Under the pieces are notes generated by a model. The model was not told the DNA's origin. It was given only the letters and a program-made list of their open reading frames with translations, and did no database searches. Below are positions 32,509-41,535 of a stretch of DNA of 55,915 bases, in pieces (the first letter of the stretch is position 1; every line of letters starts with the position of its first letter). A program made the position numbers and the translations under genes. The DNA comes from Nitrospirota bacterium. GTDB lineage: Bacteria > Nitrospirota > Nitrospiria > Nitrospirales > UBA8639. The stretch spans positions 1 through 55,915 of the forward strand of contig JAQBUF010000018.1 of the NCBI GenBank assembly GCA_027623995.1, written 5' to 3'.

Positions 32509-35175
32509 ATGCGTTTCCCCACACTACCCTTTTCCCTCAAAATGGCCTGGCGAGAAACGCGGGGCAGTTGGCACCAGTTTGTGTTCTTTTTGGTGTGCGT
32601 GGCGATTGGTGTTGGGTCAGTGGTCGGCATTGACCTGTTTGCGACCAATGTCGAGGGGCTGATTTTGGGCGATGCCCGAAGTTTAATGGGTGGAGATTTG
32701 GAGATTCGGTTGGCACGCCCATTGGGTGATTCTGGGAAAACTGTGCTGGCGTCAATTACGGATAGAAATATTGAAGTCACCCATGTTCGAGAATTGGCTG
32801 GCATGTCGGCAGTCCAGTCAAATTCAGGATCAGATGGTCCGCAAGAAACCCTCGGGGCTCGAACCACTCAATTAGTTGAAATCAAAGTAGTAGAGCCAAA
32901 TTATCCGCTCTATGGGCAAGTGGAGGTGTCGCCTATCCAGCCGCTGTATGCCTTCCTTTCCCCTGCTGCCTGTCCCGTGAATCCGTGCTTCGGCATTATG
33001 GTGCAAGAATCGTTGTTGATCACCTTGGGCATCGACGTTGGATCACACATCAAAATTGGCCAAGCCTGGTTTGAAATTCGTGGGTTGCTGCTCAAAGAGC
33101 CGGACCGCGTGGCGAGCGCATTTAGCCTGGGGCCGCGTGTCATGATTTCGGTGGAGGCGCTAGAGGCGACCGAGTTGGTGCAAGTGGGGAGTCGCATTCG
33201 TCAGCGGTATCTGCTTCGTGTTCCCGGGTCCATGTTGCTGGGGCCGCTTCAAGGGGAATTGCAAGGCCGGTTGGCCAAAGAAGGGGCACGAGTCTCGTCG
33301 TTTCGTGAGGCGCAGCCGCGCATTCGAAAATTCTTAGAACAGTTGACCACGTATTTAGGATTGATCGGACTGACGGCGTTGTTTGTTGGTGGGATTGGGA
33401 TTGCCTGTACGATTCACGGCTTCATGAAACAGAAGATGACGACGGTGGCCATCCTGAAAACCTTGGGTGCGGATGCCGGGATGATCATGCGCGTCTACCT
33501 TGGCCAAAGTGTGTTCATGGGATGTGTCGGGAGTCTTCTTGGCGCGACCATAGGCATAGGATTGCAGGTGGGGATACCCTTGCTACTAGGAGGCCTCATT
33601 CCTGTCGCAGTGCCTCACACCGTGACTCTCTTGCCGTTGGTCAAAGGCTGTATCTTGGGCGTGGCGACGACACTCTTGTTTACCTTATGGCCGTTACTCA
33701 TGATTCGAACCGTGCCTCCGGCGCTGGTGTTTCGTCGTGAAGTTGAGCAGGGCCTGACTCCCATGCAGCCATCATATTTTTGGAACAACCTGTGGGTCGT
33801 GTTGGTCACATTCTGTCGTGATCGCCAACGGCTTGTCACCAGTTTGGTGATTGGCCTAGGCCTCATGTTGCTCGCGATGTGGCAGGCACGGTCTGTGACC
33901 CTGGGGTTCGTGTTTATCCTGGCCTTTGCCTCGGCGTTGGTCATTCTTCAGTTCGGAGTGTGGCTGTTGCTAAAAGGTTTGCGAGTGTTGCCACGACCTC
34001 GATCGTTTGTGGTTCGCCAAGCCCTCGGCAGTGTGCAACGGCCAGGAAGTTATACCATGGGTATGGCGGTGTCCATTGGCGTGGGGGTGATGGTCATTGT
34101 GACAGTGGCGTTGGTGAAAGTGTCTTTGCTGACCTCGATTGGGGATCGTATTCCCGAAGCGGCCCCAACGTTCTTTTTTATTGATATCCAGCCTGATCAA
34201 AAAAACCAGTTTGAACAAATCATTCATGCACAAACGCCCACGGCGACCTACAAGCTCACTCCCGTGGTTCGTTCACGAATTGCCGCGATTGATGGGAAAG
34301 CGGTTAATCCCGAAGAGCACAAGGGCAAGCGCAATGGCTGGTACTTTACTCGGGAATACGTACTGACGGCGTTGGCGGATCTTCCAGAGGACAACACCTT
34401 GGTCAAAGGGCTGTGGTGGCAAGCCGACCAACTCAATGGTCAGGCGAATGCAGACAATGCCCTTCTCTCTATGTCAGTGGAAGATGAGGCTGCAAGAAAT
34501 CTTGGCTTGAGTGTGGGCACGACAGTTGAGTTTGATATTCAAGGGGCACCATTACCGACGGTGGTACAAAGCACCCGGAAAGTGGATTGGGGAAGTTTCT
34601 CGACAAACTTTTTTATGATCCTCGCCCCGGGCTCTCTGGATGGTGCGCCGCTGACATATATCTCCACGGCTAAGGTGAACCCTGACAAAGAGATTCCACT
34701 TCAACAAGCCTTAGTGCGAGCGCTACCGAATGTGACCGCTATTAAAATTGGCGATGTGTTGGCTAATGTTGCACGGTTGCTAGAACAGCTGGCTTGGGCC
34801 ATTCAAGGTATGGCTATGCTCAGCATCATCAGTGGGGCGGTGGTGATGGTCGCCGCATTGTCGTCGACGCGGTATCGACGGCTGTATGAATCCGCCATCC
34901 TCAAAGCCATCGGCGGAACGCGACAACTCATTGTGCAATCCTTCGCCATTGAGTTCGCAGTGGTTGGGAGTTTAGCTGGCCTGATCGGAGTTGGACTTGC
35001 TTGTGTCCTCTCCTGGGCGATCCTTCATTTTTTCTTGGATCTGACTTGGGCCTTTCAACCCACGGTTCTTGGATGGGCCCTCTTCGCTACGATTGGCCTA
35101 GCCGTGATCGTCGGGTTCCTTAGCACCTTCCGAGTCCTGGGCGAGCCGCCCTTAGCGGTGTTGCGACAGGAATAG
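32509..35175 (+). CDS. FtsX-like ABC permease (YbbP-like)
   Basis: The 888-aa product has an N-terminal membrane helix (HQFVFFLVCVAIGVGSVVGIDLF), a large periplasmic domain, a first FtsX core at about 280-400 (TYLGLIGLTALFVGGIGIACTIHGFMKQKMTTVAILKTLGA), a middle membrane pair near 440-490, and a second periplasmic domain. A final FtsX core lies at about 765-880 (GMAMLSIISGAVVMVAALSSTRYRRLYESAILKAIGG). This double-FtsX arrangement of about ten helices is that of YbbP, partner of YbbA. The substrate is unknown, and lipids or lipoproteins are likely. It may be the sole permease, pairing with a dimer of the preceding ATPase. Confidence 0.88.
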   Translation: MRFPTLPFSLKMAWRETRGSWHQFVFFLVCVAIGVGSVVGIDLFATNVEGLILGDARSLMGGDLEIRLARPLGDSGKTVLASITDRNIEVTHVRELAGMSAVQSNSGSDGPQETLGARTTQLVEIKVVEPNYPLYGQVEVSPIQPLYAFLSPAACPVNPCFGIMVQESLLITLGIDVGSHIKIGQAWFEIRGLLLKEPDRVASAFSLGPRVMISVEALEATELVQVGSRIRQRYLLRVPGSMLLGPLQGELQGRLAKEGARVSSFREAQPRIRKFLEQLTTYLGLIGLTALFVGGIGIACTIHGFMKQKMTTVAILKTLGADAGMIMRVYLGQSVFMGCVGSLLGATIGIGLQVGIPLLLGGLIPVAVPHTVTLLPLVKGCILGVATTLLFTLWPLLMIRTVPPALVFRREVEQGLTPMQPSYFWNNLWVVLVTFCRDRQRLVTSLVIGLGLMLLAMWQARSVTLGFVFILAFASALVILQFGVWLLLKGLRVLPRPRSFVVRQALGSVQRPGSYTMGMAVSIGVGVMVIVTVALVKVSLLTSIGDRIPEAAPTFFFIDIQPDQKNQFEQIIHAQTPTATYKLTPVVRSRIAAIDGKAVNPEEHKGKRNGWYFTREYVLTALADLPEDNTLVKGLWWQADQLNGQANADNALLSMSVEDEAARNLGLSVGTTVEFDIQGAPLPTVVQSTRKVDWGSFSTNFFMILAPGSLDGAPLTYISTAKVNPDKEIPLQQALVRALPNVTAIKIGDVLANVARLLEQLAWAIQGMAMLSIISGAVVMVAALSSTRYRRLYESAILKAIGGTRQLIVQSFAIEFAVVGSLAGLIGVGLACVLSWAILHFFLDLTWAFQPTVLGWALFATIGLAVIVGFLSTFRVLGEPPLAVLRQE

Positions 35176-35219
35176 ATGCTCCTCGCCTTAATCCTTGCCA
35201 CCCTGGTCGGGTTCATAAA

Positions 35220-35687
35220 CTAAATCGTTGTCAGGTAGGACGCGACGAGTAAGACTGCAAGGGTCATAAGAATGATGGCTTTTTGTAGATTATCGGCTCT
35301 GGATTTCTGTGCTGGTGCAGAGGGATTTTGGGTTTCCTTGAACGCTGGCGCATGGGGGTCGATGATGAAGTCATGGATGAGGATGAGTCCAAAGGCAATG
35401 AAAAATAAAAACAGCTTGAGCATCAGGATCACGCCCCAGGTTGTTTCAATGCGGGCGGATCCACTTTCATTGAGCATTTGATAGGAGCCGGTGAGGATCA
35501 AAATGATTAAACAGACCCAAGCAATGGTTCGAAAGCGACGGCCTGCCAATCGCACGAGTTCTTTCGATTTGGGATCAGGGGAGTCCTGTTGTGCCGCAGG
35601 ATTGAGCACAAACTGGGAGAAGACCAATCCACCCATCAGGGTTGTTGCGGCAATCAAATGAATCCAGGTGATGAGATAATCAGGCAT
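35220..35687 (-). CDS. CopD-like four-helix membrane protein
   Basis: The 155-aa product has four membrane helices: LITWIHLIAATTLMGGLVFSQFVL, RTIAWVCLIILILTGSYQML, TWGVILMLKLFLFFIAFGLILIHDF and a last one near the C terminus. The His in the first helix (WIHLIAA), the His in the third (ILIHDF) and the fold resemble the CopD/DUF4149 group, often tied to copper or haem at the membrane. A charged cytosolic loop (about 112-132) precedes the last helix. It converges with the YbbP-like gene, 44 bases away. Confidence 0.65.
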   Translation of the reverse strand: MPDYLITWIHLIAATTLMGGLVFSQFVLNPAAQQDSPDPKSKELVRLAGRRFRTIAWVCLIILILTGSYQMLNESGSARIETTWGVILMLKLFLFFIAFGLILIHDFIIDPHAPAFKETQNPSAPAQKSRADNLQKAIILMTLAVLLVASYLTTI

Positions 35688-35903
35688 GATGGGGTGACTC
35701 GACGTTGCGTTCCTTTTTAGTAAAAGCGGACGTTATCGTATTGGTCTTGAGTGAGTCAAAATCGGCGCTCACATCTTACCTACCAGTGTTTTTCCCTTTC
35801 CAGCAACCTTCAGACCTTGTATAACAATCTTCCTCCCGGTGTTATCCAGTAGAATATAGTAGGCCTCTAGTGAGGGAAATTTGCGACGTAAGGAGGTTCT
35901 CCG

Positions 35904-37193
35904 ATGCACAGCATTGCCAAAATCCATTTTGCCGATCAATCCATTGAGTTGCCGATTACCACGGGAACAGAAGGCGAACAGGTGATTGATGTCACGAAAT
36001 TACGAGAACGAACTGGGCTGACGGCTTTTGACCCTGGCTATGTGAATACGGCTTCGTGTTCCAGCGCGATTACGTTTCTTGACGGTGATCGTGGGATTCT
36101 CCGATACCGGGGCATTCCCATCGAGCAATTGGCTGAACAGTCCAATTTCTTGGAGACCTCGTATCTGTTGATTTATGGCCAGCTTCCTTCTCAACTTGAA
36201 TACGAGGCCTTTGTCCAAACGATTACTCGCCACACCATGGTGCATGAAGATGTGAAACGCTTCTTCGATGCTTTCCCGAAAGATGCGCATCCCATGGCGA
36301 TTTTGTCTGCGGTGATCGGGGGGCTCTCCACTTTTTATCAAGATAGCCATGATCCGACCGATCCTCAACAAGTGGAAATTTCTATGCACCGGCTCCTGGC
36401 GAAAATCCCGACTATCGCAGCGTATTCGTATAAAAAGTCGGTTGGCCAACCCTTTGTGTATCCTGACAACAGTTTGGACTATTGCTCGAACTTTCTCCGC
36501 ATGATGTTCTCGGTTCCGGCTGAAGGATATGAAGTGAATCCTATTGTCGCCAAAGCCTTGAACCTTTTATTCATTCTCCATGCTGACCACGAACAAAATT
36601 GTTCGACATCCACGGTACGTTTAGTAGGATCTTCCCATGCCAACCTATTCGCTTCCGTGTCTGCTGGGGTGTATGCCTTGTGGGGGCCGCGGCATGGTGG
36701 CGCGAACCAGCAAGTCATGGATATGCTTGAAACTATTCATGCGGACAACAGCAATGTTCAGAAATATGTGGACATGGCGAAAGATCGAGCGCACCCGTTT
36801 CGTCTGTATGGTTTTGGGCATCGGGTATACAAAAATTATGATCCGCGCGCGATAATTTTAAGGCAGATGTGTGACGAAGTGCTGTCGTCGCTTGGGGTTC
36901 ATGATCCCTTGGTAGAAATCGCGAAACGTCTCGAAGAAATCGCATTACAAGATTACTTTTTTATCTCGCACAAACTCTATCCGAATGTCGATTTTTACAG
37001 TGGGATTATTTATAAAGCGATCGGGTTTCCCGTGAACATGTTTACGGTGCTGTTTGCGATTGGGCGATTACCGGGATGGATGGCACATTGGCGGGAAATG
37101 ATACAGGAGCCGAATGTCAAAATCGGGCGGCCTCGTCAACTCTATATTGGTCCTACCCAGATCGACTATGTTCCGATTGACGAGCGGACGTAA
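35904..37193 (+). CDS. gltA: Citrate synthase
   Basis: The 429-aa type II (hexameric) enzyme condenses acetyl-CoA and oxaloacetate. The catalytic His264 (GPRHGGAN), His306 (GFGHRVYKNYDPRA) and Asp363 (NVDFYSG) fall almost at the Escherichia coli positions. FILHADHEQN and STSTVRLVGSS are also standard. AAGGAGG lies eight bases before the ATG, a strong site. In an organism that fixes CO2 by the reductive citric acid cycle it would run the oxidative direction or be a second route. The gene is alone and ends on a palindromic terminator shared with the converging bactofilin gene. Confidence 0.96.
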   Translation: MHSIAKIHFADQSIELPITTGTEGEQVIDVTKLRERTGLTAFDPGYVNTASCSSAITFLDGDRGILRYRGIPIEQLAEQSNFLETSYLLIYGQLPSQLEYEAFVQTITRHTMVHEDVKRFFDAFPKDAHPMAILSAVIGGLSTFYQDSHDPTDPQQVEISMHRLLAKIPTIAAYSYKKSVGQPFVYPDNSLDYCSNFLRMMFSVPAEGYEVNPIVAKALNLLFILHADHEQNCSTSTVRLVGSSHANLFASVSAGVYALWGPRHGGANQQVMDMLETIHADNSNVQKYVDMAKDRAHPFRLYGFGHRVYKNYDPRAIILRQMCDEVLSSLGVHDPLVEIAKRLEEIALQDYFFISHKLYPNVDFYSGIIYKAIGFPVNMFTVLFAIGRLPGWMAHWREMIQEPNVKIGRPRQLYIGPTQIDYVPIDERT

Positions 37194-37250
37194 AAGTCGT
37201 GTTGGCGGAGAGTGGTTCGGTGAATTCTTTGGCAACCAGAGGAATGCTGA

Positions 37251-37272
37251 GGAAGGGAAAATTTTCCCTTCC
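37251..37272. terminator. Perfect palindrome terminator between gltA and bactofilin gene
   Basis: GGAAGGG-AAAATTTT-CCCTTCC is a perfect 22-base palindrome. Read from either side it gives a GC-rich stem next to A/T tracts. It lies seven bases from the bactofilin stop, so it can act as a bidirectional terminator for two converging genes. Confidence 0.65.
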
Positions 37273-37278
37273 CCGAGC

Positions 37279-37704
37279 CTATCGCTTCATTTCAATGGTG
37301 CCGTTAAAGATCACACCGTCTTCAATGGACAACTGTGGGGTGGTCAGTGACCCGTCCATATTAGCGGATGCGAGCAAGAGGACCTTTTCTTTGGCCTCGA
37401 TATCGCCGGTGATTTTGCCTTTGCTGATCACGGACCCTGCACTAATTTTTGCGGTAATCACGGCTTCTTTCCCAACGAGAAGCGTACCTTCGGTGTGCAA
37501 CTCGCCATCCAGTTTCCCATCAATCCGTACGCTGCCTTTGTAATTGATGGTGCCTTTGAATTCGACGCCCTGCCCGATGAAGGCCACAATTTTTTCTTTT
37601 CCAAACGCGGTATCACCTGACATCCGATCACGCGGAAAGTCGGCATATGGGTCGGTGGGAGGGGAGTACATGGTTTGCGGTTCATCTAATTCAGCAGTGG
37701 ACAT
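37279..37704 (-). CDS. Bactofilin
   Basis: The 141-aa product has a disordered N-terminal 35-40 residues. The bactofilin beta-helix follows from KIVAFIGQGVEFKGTINYKGSVRIDGKLDGELHTEGTLLVG, with turns of about 17-18 residues each carrying a Gly (ISAGSVISKGKITGDIEAKEKVLLL). Bactofilins polymerise into cytoskeletal filaments without nucleotide and localise cell-shape or wall enzymes. No M23 peptidase or other usual partner is adjacent. The gene has its own upstream gap of about 180 bases. Confidence 0.9.
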   Translation of the reverse strand: MSTAELDEPQTMYSPPTDPYADFPRDRMSGDTAFGKEKIVAFIGQGVEFKGTINYKGSVRIDGKLDGELHTEGTLLVGKEAVITAKISAGSVISKGKITGDIEAKEKVLLLASANMDGSLTTPQLSIEDGVIFNGTIEMKR

Positions 37705-37883
37705 GTGAGATCCTCCTTATGAATGGTAACGCCTAATCTCTGGAAATGCTCGTTTCGGAACAATTCCGAGTGTCTATTATGTTTATCGGACGTTTTTGAA
37801 CTTTCTTAACGCTTTTTTTTTGTTAGCGATGTTTTTTGCTTCTTCCCATCCGTCATTACCATAAAGATTTGCTCGACCGCATA

Positions 37884-38456
37884 TTAAAACTCTACTTTGG
37901 GCGCGGTTTTGGCTTCCTCGCCGACCTCGAAGTACTCTGCTTGCTCCACGCGGGCCAATCCTGCGTAGAAACTTCCTAGCAGTTTTCGAGTAAAGGTATT
38001 TAGTACCCGCACCGCATCGTTGTAGCGTTTCCGTTCTACCGCCAAGCGGTTTTCCGTGCCTTCCAGTTGATCCTGTAGTTTTAAGAACGATTTATCCGAT
38101 TTTAATTCCGGATAGGTTTCTCGCAATACCAACAGTCGAGACAAGGCCGATTCAAAACCACTTGCGGCTTTTGCCTTCTCATTCACGGAATTGGCTTGAA
38201 AGTAGGACTTGCGCGCTTCTGCCACTCCCAGAAAAATCTTTTCTTCTTGCCCGGCTATACCCTTGACCGTCTGAACAAGATTTGGAATGAGCTCAAATCG
38301 ACGTTGTAATTGGTTTTCCACCTGAGCCCATTGGCTTTTGACCCCTTCGTCGAGGGTAATCGCCTGATTATAGCCATTGTAGACAGCGCATCCGCCCATC
38401 AATCCCAACACAAGGACGACGCCAACAACGATCAACAAAATTCGGCCAGCACTCAC
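37884..38456 (-). CDS. LemA family protein
   Basis: The 190-aa product begins with a membrane helix (ILLIVVGVVLVLGLMGG) and continues YNQAITLDEGVKSQWAQVENQLQRRFELIPNLVQTVKG, the LemA hallmark. A long helical bundle follows (ALSRLLVLRETYPELKSDKSFLKLQDQLEGTENRLAVERKRYNDAV). LemA proteins expose a helical domain outside the inner membrane; their function is not settled. The TPM-domain gene lies 98 bases upstream on the same strand, a pairing seen in many bacteria. Confidence 0.93.
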   Translation of the reverse strand: MSAGRILLIVVGVVLVLGLMGGCAVYNGYNQAITLDEGVKSQWAQVENQLQRRFELIPNLVQTVKGIAGQEEKIFLGVAEARKSYFQANSVNEKAKAASGFESALSRLLVLRETYPELKSDKSFLKLQDQLEGTENRLAVERKRYNDAVRVLNTFTRKLLGSFYAGLARVEQAEYFEVGEEAKTAPKVEF

Positions 38457-38554
38457 AGGATTGCCTCCCTTAATATGTCCATGATACTGAACAGCGACCT
38501 AAAGTATACTCCAAAATTTATTTGACAGGGTTGGTCAAATCTTAGCGAAGAAAG

Positions 38555-39388
38555 TTACCAACTAGCTCCGCCACCACCACCGCCGAATCCACCGCCGCCA
38601 CCAAAGGATCCACCGCCAAAGCCGCCACCAAATCCACCTCCGAACCCGCCCATGTGGCTTCTGCTGCCTGTCAGTCCTCCTAATGCTGATCCTAGGAGCA
38701 TGCCTCCGACTAGGCCTCCGGCTCCGCCACCCCAGTTGGAATAATGCCGACGGCGACGCCGCATATTGGAAAATAACATGAAGAGAAAGAACGCGGGGAC
38801 GATCAGGGAACCTAATAGGGACCCACTGCCTCCGCTTCCTCTGGCACCTGGCTGGTATCGATAGTTAGGGATACCTGTAAGTTTGACTTGTTGGGCATCA
38901 GCCACTTGATTGGCGGTGACCACAGCTAATTGGAAAATACCTTCGGAATATTTTCCTTGTTTAAAAAACTGTTCGGCCACGGCACGAGAAGCTGAACCGG
39001 TCCATGAGTCGGGTAACGCGCCTTCTAACCCATAACCTGTTTGGATTTGGACCTTGCGCTCTTTGAGGGCTAAGGCAATCAACGCGCCATTGTCCTTGCC
39101 TTTCTTCCCAAGTTTCCAAGATTCGGCATGGCGTTGGGCAAATCCAAAAATATCTTCCCCGTCGGTGGTTTGGACGGTGAGTACTTTCACTTGTGCCGTG
39201 GTTTTCTGTTCAAGCTCGCGAAGCCAGCCTTCTAATTGTCGTTCGGTGGCGGCATCGATGATGCCCGCGTTATCGACGACAAAGGTGCCGGGATCTCGAA
39301 CAGAGACTTCTGCCCATCCAGCGCCAGACGGGAACAGAACAAGAACCAAGATTGTCGTGAGTAGCGTTCGCAAGGAGAGGGTCACCAT
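38555..39388 (-). CDS. TPM-domain (YgcG-like) membrane protein
   Basis: The 277-aa product has a signal peptide (residues 1-26), then a TPM domain (FVVDNAGIIDAATERQLEGWLRELEQKTTAQVKVLTVQTTDG... up to about 165). A membrane helix follows at about 190-205 (LLGSLIVPAFFLFMLF), and the C-terminal tail of about 50 residues is Gly/Phe-rich and ends GGGASW. This layout is typical of YgcG/MgtC-neighbour proteins that work beside LemA. Its start overlaps the stop of the preceding gene by seven bases, so it belongs to a three-gene operon with that gene and lemA. Confidence 0.9.
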   Translation of the reverse strand: MVTLSLRTLLTTILVLVLFPSGAGWAEVSVRDPGTFVVDNAGIIDAATERQLEGWLRELEQKTTAQVKVLTVQTTDGEDIFGFAQRHAESWKLGKKGKDNGALIALALKERKVQIQTGYGLEGALPDSWTGSASRAVAEQFFKQGKYSEGIFQLAVVTANQVADAQQVKLTGIPNYRYQPGARGSGGSGSLLGSLIVPAFFLFMLFSNMRRRRRHYSNWGGGAGGLVGGMLLGSALGGLTGSRSHMGGFGGGFGGGFGGGSFGGGGGFGGGGGGASW

Positions 39389-40107
39389 GTATCGGCAAGC
39401 GTCTTGAGTCCATCAATTTCGTGATAGAACGTGGTGAAGTCATCCCAGCCGTGTTGACGACTGCCTTCCAGTGCATGGCGGATTCCAGGTAAGGTGCGTT
39501 CTGTATCTTTTTCGATCTGGCTCACTACTTCAATCGCCGTCAACCATTCTTTCTTCCCGTGTAACCAGAGCAGCCCACGTAAAGTCCGCATGAGACGTTC
39601 AGCAATATCGGACTCCATAGCCCCAAACATTTTTTCTCGCCCAGCTGCGGCCAGGAGACCTTGCCGCATGGCGATAAGAATCGTTTTGAGTTCTCGTTCA
39701 CATTGCAGGCGAATATGCTGAATCTCAAAGGATAAATCCGAAAAATAGTCTGGACCAACCAAGCAATGGTGGCATTGCTGGATTTCCAGAAACTCCAACG
39801 GAAAGGCATCTAACGATCCATTCACGTACACAGGAGTCATAATCAGTGGGGCGGCAATTTTGGCTTTCCCGAGTTTAGCTCCATCTTTGGCTAACTCTCG
39901 GAGCATGGATAAATCAATCTGTTCGAGAACTACTACGCTTTTCGCCGTGTGTATTGCGGGATCAAAATTTGGTGTCGCGACTGTTCCAAACACGGTGATC
40001 GCAAGGCAATTTGCTCCACCAAGTGCTTGAACGCGACCGATAAACGTTTTCACCGGCTCCTGCATTCCACTTACAAGTTGATCAATATTTACGACGGCTG
40101 ATGTCAT
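39382..40107 (-). CDS. Hypothetical, possible nucleotidyltransferase-like protein
   Basis: The 241-aa product starts with a region that recalls small nucleotidyltransferases: ANCLAITVFGTVATPNFDPAIHTAKSVVVLEQID, where a strand, a V-F-G turn and an Asp-containing segment are spaced as in G-S-x-x-x-x-x-x-x-D proteins. The canonical Ser and second Asp are not clear. The rest is helical, with HHCLVGPDYFSDLSFEIQHI in the middle. It is first in an operon with the TPM gene (overlap of seven bases) and lemA. I infer a related envelope role and leave the activity open. Confidence 0.6.
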   Translation of the reverse strand: MTSAVVNIDQLVSGMQEPVKTFIGRVQALGGANCLAITVFGTVATPNFDPAIHTAKSVVVLEQIDLSMLRELAKDGAKLGKAKIAAPLIMTPVYVNGSLDAFPLEFLEIQQCHHCLVGPDYFSDLSFEIQHIRLQCERELKTILIAMRQGLLAAAGREKMFGAMESDIAERLMRTLRGLLWLHGKKEWLTAIEVVSQIEKDTERTLPGIRHALEGSRQHGWDDFTTFYHEIDGLKTLADTW

Positions 40108-40384
40108 TCATTTACTCCCTACTGAATAGGATCGTTCGAGGGCCATTGGACTGTTTGGCTTTGGGGGGAGGAACACTCTCAATCAGGTTAACCTACGAGG
40201 GAGGGCCTGGCAAGCGAATTCCGATATGGAATCAGATAGGGAGCAATTGAACAAGTCTGGGAATCTTTGGGAAATCAAAATGAATAAGGAGGCAGGAAGT
40301 ATAGAAGTCAAATTGACTTTTTCGCTTTACGCCTCACATTGCTTGCGCGCAGAAGCGCTACAGCGCGCAGACATTCTTCACGTC
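40108..40384. other. Intergenic with GC hairpin
   Basis: No gene is supported here. A hairpin TGCGCGC...GCGCGCA lies at about 40344-40371, just after the stop of the TraB/GumN gene, and could serve as its terminator although no T-run follows directly. The start-side promoter of the nucleotidyltransferase-like gene must also lie here. Confidence 0.4.
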
Positions 40385-41188
40385 CTAGGGAATCGCATAC
40401 ACCATGCGTCGGACCGTATGGCCTTTGTCTGCGAGAAGTTTGACGAGGCCATCATTACCTACGAGGTGTCCTACCCCGACAATCACTAAGTAATTTTCTT
40501 CTTGGCCCAAATATGATTCGATTTTCGGGAGCCACTTCACATTCCGATCATGGTACACGGCTTTATAGACTTCCGGGGTCGCCTTTTCTTCTTCAATCAT
40601 ATTCCCTAACGTTACCTCATCGCCTCGGTGCCAGGCTTCGACGAGTTGGTTTAAACGTTGGGTTGCCCGTTTGGCGTTTTCCCGATTCTTTCCCGCCATA
40701 ACCTTTTGGCTTTTCAGAATGATGTTGTCTAGCACATCCATTTGGTATTCCACGCTCTCGAGTCCAAAGATATGTTTTCCCGCAGCTTTGGCCTTCCAAT
40801 AGAAATGGTGATCCACACCAAACTTCCCTTCGAAATCCAATTTTATTAAGAGCGCATTTTGGGATGTCCGACTGGTGGCAAAGGCGCGTTTTCGTTTGAG
40901 GCTTTTGGCATTTTTCCCGGATAGCACTTGGTTCAGATCAACTTCAAATACAATGTTGGGAGAATCATAATAGGCATAATAAAACCCACGGGTGAGAGGG
41001 TAATATGCCGTGTTTAATGCATGAATGGAGCCTAATAAATAGACCGTATTTGTTTCGGTTTTGATTTCCCAAATCGTTCCGTTGTTGTATCCTTTTCCTA
41101 TTTTATGGGCGGCAACCGGGGCGACCCAACACAAGGAGAGAAGCCCGACAACCAGGAGACTGAAATACAATCGAGAGCTTCGAGTCAT
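40385..41188 (-). CDS. TraB/GumN family exported protein
   Basis: The 267-aa product has a signal peptide (residues 1-27). The family motifs are in order: VYLLGSIHALN (about 49-59) with the conserved His, NIVFEVDLN, HIFGLESVEYQMDVLDN, a late DRNVKWLPKIESYL, and VIVGVGHLVGNDGLVKLLADKGHTV at the end. The family is related to TIKI proteases, with His and Glu in metal-dependent catalysis; bacterial roles are uncertain. AAGGAG precedes the ATG by seven bases, and a small inverted repeat (41201-41220) ends right at that site. Confidence 0.88.
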   Translation of the reverse strand: MTRSSRLYFSLLVVGLLSLCWVAPVAAHKIGKGYNNGTIWEIKTETNTVYLLGSIHALNTAYYPLTRGFYYAYYDSPNIVFEVDLNQVLSGKNAKSLKRKRAFATSRTSQNALLIKLDFEGKFGVDHHFYWKAKAAGKHIFGLESVEYQMDVLDNIILKSQKVMAGKNRENAKRATQRLNQLVEAWHRGDEVTLGNMIEEEKATPEVYKAVYHDRNVKWLPKIESYLGQEENYLVIVGVGHLVGNDGLVKLLADKGHTVRRMVYAIP

Positions 41189-41200
41189 AGTTCAACTCCT

Positions 41201-41220
41201 TGATGGATGAATATCCATCA
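41201..41220 (-). promoter_or_regulatory. Inverted repeat at the TraB/GumN ribosome site
   Basis: TGATGGAT-GAAT-ATCCATCA is an 8-base-arm inverted repeat directly upstream of the AAGGAG of the TraB/GumN gene. In RNA it would form a hairpin next to the ribosome site; in DNA it could bind a dimeric repressor. The remaining gap to 41535 shows nothing else. Confidence 0.35.
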
Positions 41221-41535
41221 TGATCGATGCTCAATTGAACACCATGTGATCTTATCGGAAGATATGTGAGACTTCGTTTGTCTTCTAGTATCTATCCTCG
41301 GTTGATTCCCTATCCTATTGAGTCGCCCACCTGATTGTCATTCTCCCGGGTCGTGAGGAGTTGCTGGTGATTTGGTTTCCTTGCTTCTTCATTAGGTGCG
41401 TTGTGGCACTCTATTAAAGGAGATGGGAGAAGGATCTGTTTGCCTTTTGTTGCATACGAAGGGTAGAGGACCTAGAATAATGGACGAGAGTAGAAATAAG
41501 ATGAGATCTTTTTCATTCCTACAATGAGGTTTACT

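Noticed and set aside
40226-40489. 87-codon plus-strand ORF
   Set aside because: Its second half is antisense to the end of the TraB/GumN gene, and the first half shows no protein character.
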